A DNA stretch of 25,556 nucleotides from Synergistales bacterium (GTDB lineage Bacteria; Synergistota; Synergistia; Synergistales; Synergistaceae): contig BOCB01000021.1 of assembly GCA_026002695.1 (NCBI GenBank), positions 1-25,556 of the forward strand, given 5' to 3'. Shown here piece by piece: positions 1 to 7,374 of the stretch. The number at the start of each line of letters is the position of its first letter. The first letter of the stretch is position 1. Made by a program: the position numbers and the translations under genes. The notes below the pieces were generated by a model. It was not told where the DNA came from. It saw nothing but the letters and a program-made list of their open reading frames with translations, and ran no database searches.

Positions 1-73
1 GCCGTACTTCGCAATACATGCGCAAAGCGTTCCGCAAGCCCTGTTTGTGTAAATGTTTCAAAAAATCAAGCAT
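1..73 (-). CDS. 5' end of an unidentified gene, cut by left edge
   Basis: Reading leftward from an ATG at 73 gives an open frame of 24 codons to the window edge, starting MLDFLKHLHKQGLRNAL. The frame is closed upstream by a stop at 134-136, so the start is at or near 73. There is no convincing Shine-Dalgarno sequence. It lies about 195 nt downstream of a good sigma-70-like promoter (273-301) that reads in the same direction and has no other target. That context is the main argument that the gene is real. By position next to a glycan operon it could be another glycan enzyme, but the fragment is too short to assign a family. Confidence 0.35.
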   Translation of the reverse strand, partial: MLDFLKHLHKQGLRNALRMYCEVR

Positions 74-234
74 TGCGCGCCAACGAACAGCCGCAAGGAC
101 TTGCCTCGCGCAACCGGCGGATATGATCGAACCTTATGAGTTTTACGAAAAATTGCGGGGTTTTATGAAAACGATCGGTAAGTGAATCAGAGGATTCTAA
201 TAAAAGCGATACTTTTAGAAGACAGTTATAACTA

Positions 235-275
235 CGAACGAACGAACGAACGAACGAACGAACGAACGAACGAAC
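235..275. repeat. Tetranucleotide repeat (CGAA)10
   Basis: Ten perfect CGAA units plus one extra C. On the minus strand it reads (TTCG)10 and begins inside the -10 box of the leftward promoter at 273-301, so it occupies the transcription start and early leader. Perfect tracts of this length are prone to slipped-strand changes in copy number. Confidence 0.95.
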
Positions 276-301
276 ATACCAACTCATTATCGCCTTGTCA
301 A
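273..301 (-). promoter_or_regulatory. Leftward promoter P1
   Basis: On the minus strand: TTGACA at 301-296, a 17-bp spacer, then TATGTT at 278-273. The last bases of the -10 box are part of the CGAA/TTCG repeat. Upstream sequence AAATTTGC and the first part of the spacer match promoter P2 at 6532-6559. The transcript would run into the gene starting near 73. Confidence 0.6.
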
Positions 302-579
302 GCATTTTTCGCAAATTTCTCACTCCTTCGCCCGTATTTTTTCATCGCACATCACTCATCGTAACGCAAGTAAATTAACATAAAGCATGCGATGTTGTCA
401 AGCTGCGGATTGATTCCTGTCATTCGTCTGAGAAATTGCAAGTTTTATTGTCCAAGTCAGATTCGCCGCGCAGTGTGCGGCGAATCTATCGAAATCAGGA
501 GACACGAGATAAAACCGCCTGAATGGAAACCCCTCGCCCCCTTGCCTACGGGCACGCCCCGCCTGTTATATCAGCGAGG
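302..579. other. Non-coding stretch with one strong hairpin
   Basis: No credible gene. At 459-487 there is a perfect 11-bp inverted repeat (AGATTCGCCGC, 7-nt loop) downstream of the membrane-protein gene. No T-run follows on either strand, so it is not a classical terminator. A related GC hairpin lies at 6422-6436 in the leader of the same operon. Confidence 0.5.
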
Positions 580-2568
580 CTATCGCTGTTGCTTTGCTGA
601 CTCAGGTGACAATTCATAAAATCTAACGTTGTATCCCTTGCTGTACAGATAAGCCGTGCCATTTATAGTAAATCCGTCTACGTTGCGCTCAAAATCACCG
701 CTGAAAAAATGAAACGCATCGCTGCTGTTACGAAGGTAACCGGAGACAAAGAGGCTGTTTTTACCCAAGTCTCTGATAAAACGATGTGTTCTTACTTCTC
801 CGTTCGATAATCTGAACGAAAAGGTTGTGGGGTTCTTGTGAAACATGGTCTTAAAAAAGAAATTCATTGCTTTACCCAAAAATGTCATATTCCAGTTAAT
901 TTCTGCAAATATTAAGCCGTCTGTCCCTTGGGGAAGCTCAACGAAATCTCCGATGTTGACGTGTTTTTCCTCAATAAATTTTAGCTGTGCCTCGTTTGAC
1001 GAGAAATTTGTGGATTTTCTCAATACGAACATGTTCTCAGAAGCGTAAGGCTGCGCTGCGTAATTTGTGAGCAGGGCTCTGTATGTCCTTGGCTCGTCAA
1101 AGAAAGGGTAACGGCCATCTATAGATTCGAAAGAATAAATAACTGCGTCCGGGCTATCGCCGCTATAATAAAAACTTGCGTTCTTGTCATCCAGTCCGTG
1201 TGTATAGGCGGAATAACTTTGAAAAACAGGGCGAGGCTGCCAATTCATGTTATACGCGTATAGCAGAGCTATGTCCCAAGGGAAAATATCAACCCTATCA
1301 GACAACATTATATTTTTAAGGACATCCCCATCTACAGCATATTTGTCACGAATTTGCCGCTTTAGTTGGTCAGTAACTATTGTCTGCCCAATAGCCCGCT
1401 TAATATTATGCTTAATATTTTGTTTATCATTTACACCTTGACTAAAAGGATATAGGGCTATCGGATATATATGGAATGACGATGCAAGCCCAATAATCAC
1501 AAAAGCAATCACAAAACCCAAACTAATTTGGATTCTTTTGTTTGTTATATTCTCAAAAAACTGCCCGTGCTTTTTCAGCCAGTTGTTACTATAAAATAAA
1601 ATATACAGAAAATAAATACAGATAAATGGAAATACCTGAAGTAAATGAAATATATGCCCGTCTGAGCGCACAAAGGCTTCTTTGAAAGTCAAAAACAAAT
1701 ATGGCCCCGGAAGGAGTAAGTTGATAAAACACAGCCAATTCTTCCTATATAAAGAACCGACTAAATATTTTATATATACGCCTAAACACACCCAAGCATA
1801 CAGCAACAGCGGCAGACCTATTCCATGGGATAATATGCTTAATTGCATTGCTTCCGTATAACCTGACGAGATAGAAATCGCGCCACAGAAAAAACCAGGC
1901 AGATTGCTCACGTTCTGCCCTCCGGCAATCCACAATAAAATCGAAAAAATCATATACGAAGTAAAGGCCAATAATGCGTCGATATATTTTTTGCGACACA
2001 GACAAAAGAGAACAACACAAAATATCAGTGACCAGGCAATCATTACAAAACTGCTCTTAATAAATTGAACAAGACTAAGCATAAAAAACGCGATTACTAA
2101 AAAACATCCGCGTTCTTTTGCGTTGTCGTTCAGCAAGGATGTTTGAATGATAAACATTGCCAAAAAAGCTGAGAGTTCATAAACATAAACCGAGTTATAC
2201 ACAATAAACAATATTGAAATAAAAACCGCGCCTATTAAATGCGCTGTTGTTTTGGAATTTCTAAAGAACAGGGCAATTATTGCCAACGAAGAAAATATCG
2301 TGATAGCGTTGTTTATGATTGTTACCTCCGCGTAATTTGAAAAACCCGCTAACGGAAGGAAAAGGTACGATAATGGGCCGTATGTAAACAAAATGTCCTT
2401 GCCCCATTGCAAACCCTTCAGATGAGCCCAATTGAGAGCCAATTGCCATGACGGATCCAAACCGGCGCCGGGGAGTCCGGTATAATTTTTTATTTGCCAG
2501 CAGACAAATAAAATGGCAAATGCTACGAACAAAAAATTGTAATCTTGAGGTTTTTTAATTTCTTTCAT
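580..2568 (-). CDS. Large multi-spanning membrane protein of the glycan operon
   Basis: A 662-residue protein with an N-terminal hydrophobic segment, then about ten membrane segments up to roughly residue 365, and a soluble, probably extracytoplasmic, C-terminal part (about 380-662). Just after the first segment it has LDPSWQLALNWAH followed by GKDILFTYGPLSYL. I recognise this pairing of a DPSW motif and a FTYGPL motif from uncharacterised polysaccharide-locus membrane proteins with a glycosyltransferase-C-like layout. A lipid-linked sugar transferase or a polymer-handling role is possible, but the substrate cannot be read. The start is supported by AAGGAGAG just upstream. It is the last gene of the minus-strand operon, 132 nt after the methyltransferase, and is visibly richer in A+T than its neighbours, which suggests separate acquisition. 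Confidence 0.75.
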   Translation of the reverse strand: MKEIKKPQDYNFLFVAFAILFVCWQIKNYTGLPGAGLDPSWQLALNWAHLKGLQWGKDILFTYGPLSYLFLPLAGFSNYAEVTIINNAITIFSSLAIIALFFRNSKTTAHLIGAVFISILFIVYNSVYVYELSAFLAMFIIQTSLLNDNAKERGCFLVIAFFMLSLVQFIKSSFVMIAWSLIFCVVLFCLCRKKYIDALLAFTSYMIFSILLWIAGGQNVSNLPGFFCGAISISSGYTEAMQLSILSHGIGLPLLLYAWVCLGVYIKYLVGSLYRKNWLCFINLLLPGPYLFLTFKEAFVRSDGHIFHLLQVFPFICIYFLYILFYSNNWLKKHGQFFENITNKRIQISLGFVIAFVIIGLASSFHIYPIALYPFSQGVNDKQNIKHNIKRAIGQTIVTDQLKRQIRDKYAVDGDVLKNIMLSDRVDIFPWDIALLYAYNMNWQPRPVFQSYSAYTHGLDDKNASFYYSGDSPDAVIYSFESIDGRYPFFDEPRTYRALLTNYAAQPYASENMFVLRKSTNFSSNEAQLKFIEEKHVNIGDFVELPQGTDGLIFAEINWNMTFLGKAMNFFFKTMFHKNPTTFSFRLSNGEVRTHRFIRDLGKNSLFVSGYLRNSSDAFHFFSGDFERNVDGFTINGTAYLYSKGYNVRFYELSPESAKQQR

Positions 2569-2700
2569 TAATTTAACTCTCCTTCCGCGGGCTCAATTTA
2601 TTTCGCCTTTTTGAAAACCAAGAGTATTTCAGGCAATAGAAATACCACGCAGCTTGGAATTGGACTTGTCTTCCGTTTTGCCGCGCTGTATTTTGCGCAC

Positions 2701-3396
2701 TCACCTTTCAAATATCATAAAGCTCTGTTCGCCAAATATCCAGCCGGATATCGGCATCAGGAGCAGATACAGCCGAATAAGCCACGGAGATTTAGGCAGC
2801 GCGCTTTTTGTGGTGTAAGGCAGGAATCTTTTGACGACGAAGGTTCCCTTCCCTTCCCTTCCCTTCCCTTCGGCGCGGATCATGTCGACCAATTCCGTTA
2901 AACTTTGCTCGGTCAGCGGCGTCTTGTGATCGAAAAAATCCCAATATTTACCTCCTACATATTTGATATTCGGCTGCAATATCATCAGCCGGCCGCCGTC
3001 ACGCAGCATCTGCCACGCTTGCGTTACAACAGTCTGAACTTCCTCTTTTGAGTTCAGATGTTCCAAGAAATTGCTCATAAACACGCAGTCAAAATAGCCG
3101 CTGCCTGTTTCAGCGGCAAGCGCGTCAATGCCGCCGGTAATCGATTTCACGCCGTCCGCGGCAAATTTCGCGGTATCGGGGTTCATGTCGACGGCGTATT
3201 TTTCCGTAGCTTCGATATTGTTAATCCACTCGCAATATCCGGCGGCGACATCGGCAACACGAAGACTGCCGTCCTGTTTTGCGGCGTTTACATACTTTTG
3301 GAAAAAGTGTCTGCACAGCACACGCCACATTGCGTTTTTGCTCTCCAACTCACCGTCAAAGCGGTTTGCGTACAGCGACTGCATATTATTATCCAT
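2701..3396 (-). CDS. SAM-dependent methyltransferase with in-frame pentanucleotide repeat
   Basis: Predicted class I SAM methyltransferase of 231 residues, acting on an unknown acceptor, probably a sugar or glycolipid given its operon. Motif I is VADVAAGYCEWI, the acidic residue after strand 2 is in AVDMNP, and FDCVFMSNFLEHL followed by LRDGGRLMILQPN is typical of the family. The C-terminal part (FLPYTTKS, then a hydrophobic stretch to the end) is also a family hallmark. The ATG at 3396 is preferred because AGGGAG lies just upstream; a longer frame to 3462 would overlap the glycosyltransferase end. A (GGGAA)5 repeat on the coding strand encodes EGKGREGKG. The frame is open in this copy. Gain or loss of one unit would shift frame and hit a stop soon after. 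Confidence 0.85.
   Translation of the reverse strand: MDNNMQSLYANRFDGELESKNAMWRVLCRHFFQKYVNAAKQDGSLRVADVAAGYCEWINNIEATEKYAVDMNPDTAKFAADGVKSITGGIDALAAETGSGYFDCVFMSNFLEHLNSKEEVQTVVTQAWQMLRDGGRLMILQPNIKYVGGKYWDFFDHKTPLTEQSLTELVDMIRAEGKGREGKGTFVVKRFLPYTTKSALPKSPWLIRLYLLLMPISGWIFGEQSFMIFER
2844..2870. repeat. Pentanucleotide repeat (TTCCC)5 inside the methyltransferase gene
   Basis: Five perfect TTCCC units plus TT on the plus strand, equal to GGGAA on the coding strand. Because five is not a multiple of three, copy-number change alters the reading frame. Both alternative frames contain stops shortly downstream on the coding strand. Confidence 0.95.
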
Positions 3397-3439
3397 GCCG
3401 GGCTCCCTTTTTAGGCGTTGTATTGCTTGCTTACATAAA

Positions 3440-4156
3440 TCACGCTTTTTTGTTCCTCCCAAACCAAGTTTTGCCTATGCAGTAAAAATACCAGCGCAAG
3501 TATTTCGGCAGCCATTTCCACATCTTAAAATTGCTCTCGCCCTCGGCGCGGTCGTACCATTGCGACGGAATTTCGGTAACTCTCATACCGTGAACATACG
3601 CCTTGACGGTAAGCTCTATGCCAAGCTCGAAGCCGCCCGTGCTTTCGACGGTAAAACGCTCCAACACACGCCGCGAGTACATTTTGAAACTGTTCGTCAC
3701 ATCGCGCGTCGGTATCCTCGTGAGAATATGCAGCGACACGCCCGCGCAGCGTGAAAACAACCCTTTCAACAAGGGTCCGCCGTGCTGTTTGCCGCCGCTC
3801 ATATAGCGTGAACCGCACACCAAGTCATAGCCGTTGTCGAGCAGCTCTGCCATTTTGTCAGCTATTTCGAGCGAATCCGACAAATCCGCCATAATAACAA
3901 GCACTTTGTCCTCAGTGCTGACCTGAAATCCCGTTTTTATGGCGTTAAGCGCGCCTCGGGCTATCAGATTCCTCTGCAAGCGAATTTCATAGCCGTATTC
4001 GCCCATATGTTCGCGCGCTACAGGCACGGTATTGTCCTCATCGTAGTCGTATATGACGGTTACGCGTTTGCTGCTCTTGATAGCTTGTCCTACTTTAGCG
4101 AACAACTTCAAAATGTTCGCCCCTTCGTTAAAGACAGGCACAATAATGTCTATCAT
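3440..4156 (-). CDS. Family 2 glycosyltransferase, dolichyl-phosphate-sugar-synthase-like
   Basis: A 238-residue GT-A fold enzyme starting MIDIIVPVFNEGANI, the normal nucleotide-sugar-binding start of GT2. An acidic cluster MADLSD (about residues 90-95) takes the metal-binding DxD position, and CGSRYMSGG follows as in polyprenyl-phosphate mannosyl/glucosyl transferases. The C-terminal WYDRAEGESNFKMWKW region also matches that group. There is no membrane domain, so it acts in the cytoplasm and probably loads a sugar onto a lipid carrier. It starts 5 nt after the epimerase stop codon and is cotranscribed with it. The gene downstream begins 44 nt after its stop codon. The sugar donor and acceptor are not known. 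Confidence 0.88.
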   Translation of the reverse strand: MIDIIVPVFNEGANILKLFAKVGQAIKSSKRVTVIYDYDEDNTVPVAREHMGEYGYEIRLQRNLIARGALNAIKTGFQVSTEDKVLVIMADLSDSLEIADKMAELLDNGYDLVCGSRYMSGGKQHGGPLLKGLFSRCAGVSLHILTRIPTRDVTNSFKMYSRRVLERFTVESTGGFELGIELTVKAYVHGMRVTEIPSQWYDRAEGESNFKMWKWLPKYLRWYFYCIGKTWFGRNKKA

Positions 4157-4161
4157 TTGTT

Positions 4162-5181
4162 TCAGATATTACCCAGCTTTATTTGCTCGACAATCCACGG
4201 TATCACTTCATCAAGCGTATCCGATAAATTCGTCTTTGCCTCATAACCGAGTACGCGCTTTGCTTTCTCAACGGATGGCACACGTTTTTGCACATCGTAC
4301 TCATACGCCTTGTCGCTTGTATAGCTGAACGGTTTATCGCCGTTGATTTTCTTCCAGATCATTTCGGCAAGATCAAGCACCGTCGTTGAAACAGGCGTAG
4401 AGAGGTTGAAATCTTCGTTGACGGCTTTCTCGCTCTCGACGCACAGGCGAATGCCCTCGGCAAGGTCGCCGCCGTAGGTGTAGTGGCGAATTTGATTGCC
4501 CGTGCCGAGAATGTGCAACGGGTCTTGCCCCTTGACGACTTTTTGTACCAAATCCGGTACGACGTGGCTCATGGCGAGCCTGACATTGCCCGACATTATC
4601 TCTTTTTCGTTTTTAGCGCGGCGTTCACCGACACCGACGCAGTTGAACGGACGGATGATCGTGTACGGCAATCCGTATTGCTCAAACGCGCCCTTTGCGA
4701 AAAATTCACACGCCAGTTTTTGAAACCCGTAGGTCGACAGCGGCGGCGGGCATTTTAACTGCTCGCCTTCGGGCGACGGGAAGATCAGCGCGCTCTCGTA
4801 CACCATCGACGACGACAGCACGTTGATTTTCTTTAGCTTTTTCTCTTTGCGCGCCCATATTGCCGTGTCAAATGTGGACGCGATAATGCGTTCGTTTTCG
4901 GCGAGCAGGTCATACGCATACTCGTGGAAGTAGGTTATGCCGCCAATCATCGCCGCAATGGCGACTATTTGGTCGCAGTCCTCGGCAAGTTCTTTCATCA
5001 AAGGTAAGTCCTTAGCGTCGCCCTTTGTAACAGAATAATTTGGGTGGCTGTCGTAGCTTTTCTCAACGAAGCCGTACTTGCTGTAATTGTCGATGCCGAC
5101 TACCGTGTGTCCTCGGTTCAGCAGTTCCTCGACGAGATAGCCGGCTATGAAACCCGCGGAACCCGTTACCAATATTTTCAT
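4162..5181 (-). CDS. NAD-dependent nucleotide-sugar epimerase/dehydratase
   Basis: Extended short-chain dehydrogenase of 339 residues. The NAD-binding glycine motif is VTGSAGFIAGYL at the N-terminus. The catalytic YxxxK is in STYGFQKLACEFF, with the preceding serines SSSMVYES as the usual Ser/Thr site. IIRPFNCVG is the standard family segment. It would convert an NDP-sugar by epimerisation or dehydration in the cytoplasm. Its ATG overlaps the TGA of the upstream dehydrogenase (TGATG at 5183-5179), which indicates translational coupling, and the two probably act on one pathway, for example making a uronic acid and then its epimer. The exact sugar is not deducible from sequence alone. Confidence 0.9.
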   Translation of the reverse strand: MKILVTGSAGFIAGYLVEELLNRGHTVVGIDNYSKYGFVEKSYDSHPNYSVTKGDAKDLPLMKELAEDCDQIVAIAAMIGGITYFHEYAYDLLAENERIIASTFDTAIWARKEKKLKKINVLSSSMVYESALIFPSPEGEQLKCPPPLSTYGFQKLACEFFAKGAFEQYGLPYTIIRPFNCVGVGERRAKNEKEIMSGNVRLAMSHVVPDLVQKVVKGQDPLHILGTGNQIRHYTYGGDLAEGIRLCVESEKAVNEDFNLSTPVSTTVLDLAEMIWKKINGDKPFSYTSDKAYEYDVQKRVPSVEKAKRVLGYEAKTNLSDTLDEVIPWIVEQIKLGNI

Positions 5182-6365
5182 CAGACAATTCCCCCGTTAC
5201 CTAAAACATTCCAAATGTCAGCGACAATCTTTCCGTCAAGTTTGAGATTTTTGTATTCGTTATGCGGGGTTGCGATAATGATAACATCGCTCCGCTCAAT
5301 CACTTCTTCAAGCGGCAGCAGGCGCTTGTCGTCAACGAGCGGGTCAGCGCAAAGCACCTGCCACGCCTCGACATTGAGTATTTTCTTCAGTTTGTACGAC
5401 AACGACTCGCGGATGTCGTCGGAGTTCGCCTTGAATGCCATACCGAGTACGCCGACCGTCATGTTTTCGAGGTCGTACTTCTCTTTCAGCTTCTTGACGA
5501 TATAGTTCGGCAAGCCCTCATTGACGAGCATGGCTGCGTGTCCGAGATAAAACTCGCCGTTGTTGAACGCTCCGAGCTGCATAGCATCCTTGAACAGGCA
5601 CGGCCCCGCGGCAAACCCCGGACGCGGCAAATCTTTGGCGCGGTCGTAATTATGCGTTACGGCGTAGTAGATGTTGTAAAAATCCAGTCCGTAATCGTTC
5701 GCAATCATATAGAATTGGTTCGCGGCGGCGAATTTGATATAGCGCCACGTGTTGGTGAATAATTTTGCCAGCTCCGCCTCAATCGGCTGAACAACGAGAA
5801 TGTCATTAGTCAGCGCGGAGAATACTTTTCGGGCGGCGGCAAGCCCCTCTTCGCTGAACGAAGAGATGATCTGAGGAAGTTTTTCAAGCTCCGTCATTGC
5901 CTTGCCTTCAAGTATACGCTCCGGGCAAAACGCGACATGCAGGTGTTTCCCTTTACGCTCAAACCATTGCCTGACTTTCGCGCTGAGTCCGGGATAGAGT
6001 GTACTGCGCAGAATGAGAGCTTGTCCGTCATAGAAGTAATCGGAGTATTGCTCGATTAGTTCCTCAATCAGCCCGAACCTCGGGTTCAGATGTTCGTCAA
6101 CGGGCGTTCCGATGATTAACACGACTGCTTCCGATTCCGATATGCACGTCGGGGAGGTTGTTGCCGACAGAGTTCCGTCCGCAAGGGCTTGTTTCAGCAG
6201 CGGCTCCGCGCCTTCTTCGTAAAAGCGCATTTCGCCCCTCAATGTACGCTCAATCGCGCTTGCGTTGATGTCCTGAACGCAAACCTTTTTCCCTTTGCTC
6301 GCTAACGCGATAGCGAGAGGCAGCCCGACGTGACCGCAACCGCCGATTATGCAGGCATCATACAT
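5181..6365 (-). CDS. UDP-glucose/GDP-mannose-type nucleotide-sugar dehydrogenase
   Basis: A 394-residue enzyme that would oxidise the C6 hydroxyl of an NDP-hexose to a uronic acid using two NAD+. The N-terminal Rossmann motif is IGGCGHVGLPLAIALASKG. CPERILEGKA is the conserved mid-domain segment. The catalytic cysteine is in GPCLFKDAMQL, within the helix-linked central domain. The C-terminal UDP-binding domain contains GMAFKANSDDIRES. The sequence type resembles UGD-like enzymes of polysaccharide loci more than the WecC form, which has GGHCIPVDP. The ATG at 6365 is chosen because the protein then starts directly at the Rossmann strand (MYDACIIGG); a weak GGGGAA lies upstream. It is the first gene of the glycan operon, about 160 nt downstream of promoter P2. 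Confidence 0.92.
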   Translation of the reverse strand: MYDACIIGGCGHVGLPLAIALASKGKKVCVQDINASAIERTLRGEMRFYEEGAEPLLKQALADGTLSATTSPTCISESEAVVLIIGTPVDEHLNPRFGLIEELIEQYSDYFYDGQALILRSTLYPGLSAKVRQWFERKGKHLHVAFCPERILEGKAMTELEKLPQIISSFSEEGLAAARKVFSALTNDILVVQPIEAELAKLFTNTWRYIKFAAANQFYMIANDYGLDFYNIYYAVTHNYDRAKDLPRPGFAAGPCLFKDAMQLGAFNNGEFYLGHAAMLVNEGLPNYIVKKLKEKYDLENMTVGVLGMAFKANSDDIRESLSYKLKKILNVEAWQVLCADPLVDDKRLLPLEEVIERSDVIIIATPHNEYKNLKLDGKIVADIWNVLGNGGIV

Positions 6366-6395
6366 TGCGAATAGTTCCCCGCAACACGACATTCA

Positions 6396-6436
6396 GCGTT
6401 AGCGGGATAAGCCCGCACAACGCCGCGCAGTGCGGC
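6396..6436 (-). promoter_or_regulatory. Structured leader of the glycan operon
   Basis: Two adjacent hairpins lie between promoter P2 and the first gene: GCGTT-GCGGG / CCCGC-AACGC (6396-6423, with small bulges) and GCCGC/GCGGC (6422-6436). They share a base at the junction, so they could be alternative structures. They sit 31 to 71 nt upstream of the start codon and lack a T-run. Confidence 0.4.
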
Positions 6437-6509
6437 AATATTATTAAGTTGTATGTTTTGTATCGGAAATTAGAAGTGGTTAAAAAGAAAAAGCCGCTTT
6501 TACGAAGCG

Positions 6510-6531
6510 CAGACAGACAGACAGACAGACA
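6510..6531. repeat. Tetranucleotide repeat (CAGA)5
   Basis: Five perfect CAGA units plus CA. On the minus strand it reads as GTCT units and starts directly beside the -10 box of promoter P2, so it lies at the transcription start and early leader of the glycan operon. Confidence 0.9.
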
Positions 6532-6559
6532 AGGATAGCGGGTATTATTGTTTTGTCAA
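6532..6559 (-). promoter_or_regulatory. Leftward promoter P2 of the glycan operon
   Basis: On the minus strand: TTGACA at 6559-6554, a 16-bp spacer, then TATCCT at 6537-6532. The 33 nt from AAATTTGC through the ATAAT in the spacer match promoter P1 at about 27 positions with no gap. The -10 box abuts the CAGA repeat, the same arrangement as in P1. Confidence 0.6.
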
Positions 6560-6670
6560 GCGATTTTTGCAAATTTGTGTAATTTTTTTGCAAATTCGCC
6601 GCCGCTCGCAGCATTTCGCTCTCCCCCATCCACGAAGTATAAACGCGCATCTTTATGTTAACAGCCGATA

Positions 6671-6698
6671 GTATTACATCATTTGCTTAGTCTGTCAA
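6671..6698 (-). promoter_or_regulatory. Possible second, upstream promoter for the glycan operon
   Basis: On the minus strand a perfect TTGACA at 6698-6693 is followed after 16 bp by TAATAC. It lies about 140 nt upstream of P2 and just after the ATPase pseudogene. It is weaker evidence than P2 because nothing independent supports it. Confidence 0.3.
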
Positions 6699-6747
6699 TC
6701 AGAAGCCTGAAAACCGCTCGCGGTACGTTCCCCTTGGACCTGCATTT

Positions 6748-7233
6748 TCAAACCTCCCAAACCGGAATCGATACCACTTCGCGGGAGAGGGGGATTCGCT
6801 CGGGTTGCAGACATATAATCGCGCCGAGGCCGACTTTCTTTTGCAGTTTTGGGAGCGAGCAAAAACTTTTGCAGTCGTTTAACCCCGGGTTCGCGGTCTT
6901 TTTGATTTCTATCGGATACAGCGCGCCGTCCCCTTTGTCGTCCCGATGGCTATCGGCATAGATTTTGATATAAGGAAACAGCGAAGGCGCGTACTGAACT
7001 TCGTCAATAATCACCGGGGGCGGGTTTTGCTGTAAAAACAACTCCGGGTCCGTCTGCGCCAACTTGCGGGCGGCCATGTTATCCAAGGATACATAGCCGC
7101 GCTTCGTCCCCTTTGACATATTGCTCAACAGGGTAGACTTGCCCACCTGCCGTTGTCCGTTCAGCAGCAAGACGCGAAAACCCTCGGAGATTTTCCTCAC
7201 AATCGGCTGCAATGTTCTTTCTAAATCAGGCAT
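6748..7233 (-). pseudogene. Internally deleted AAA_14/DUF4143-type ATPase
   Basis: The protein keeps only the two ends of this roughly 400-residue family. The N-terminal third has Walker A (LNGQRQVGKST) and Walker B (VIIDEVQ). The C-terminal end (ALYPIEIKKTANPG, then PLSREVVSIPVWEV) belongs to the DUF4143 nuclease-like part. The join is at about 6930-6946, where KIYADSHRDD runs straight into KGDGALYPIE. Roughly 200 or more residues, including the rest of the ATPase fold, are missing without loss of frame. The ATG at 7233 fits best, since the longer frame would start inside the promoter at 7276-7304. Full-length members are common, multi-copy and often mobile. A product could still be made, but ATPase function is unlikely. 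Confidence 0.8.
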
Positions 7234-7275
7234 TTCTGTCATCCTGTCTTTGTATAATTTGGATTCCGATTCCAT

Positions 7276-7304
7276 ATTATACAAGAATTTCCAATTCCCA
7301 TCAA
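7276..7304 (-). promoter_or_regulatory. Promoter of the ATPase pseudogene
   Basis: On the minus strand: TTGATG at 7304-7299, a 17-bp spacer and a perfect TATAAT at 7281-7276. This predicts a short leader before the ATG at 7233. The promoter looks intact although the gene is deleted. Confidence 0.6.
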
Positions 7305-7326
7305 ACAGAAGTACCGAACGGGACGC

Positions 7327-7360
7327 GGGGGGACTGCCGTTCAGCGAATGGCGCCCCCCC
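7327..7360 (-). terminator. GC-rich hairpin after dnaJ
   Basis: Inverted repeat with outer GGGGGG/CCCCCC and inner CCGTTC/GAATGG around an AGC loop, 15 nt after the dnaJ stop. There is no T-run, so it may end or protect the heat-shock transcript rather than act as a classical intrinsic terminator. Confidence 0.4.
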
Positions 7361-7374
7361 GATTCAGCCCTTCC

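Noticed and set aside
66..323. Minus-strand frame with repeated VRSF units over the CGAA tract
   Set aside because: The repeat creates the open frame; the rest has no protein character, and a promoter with its start point lies inside it.
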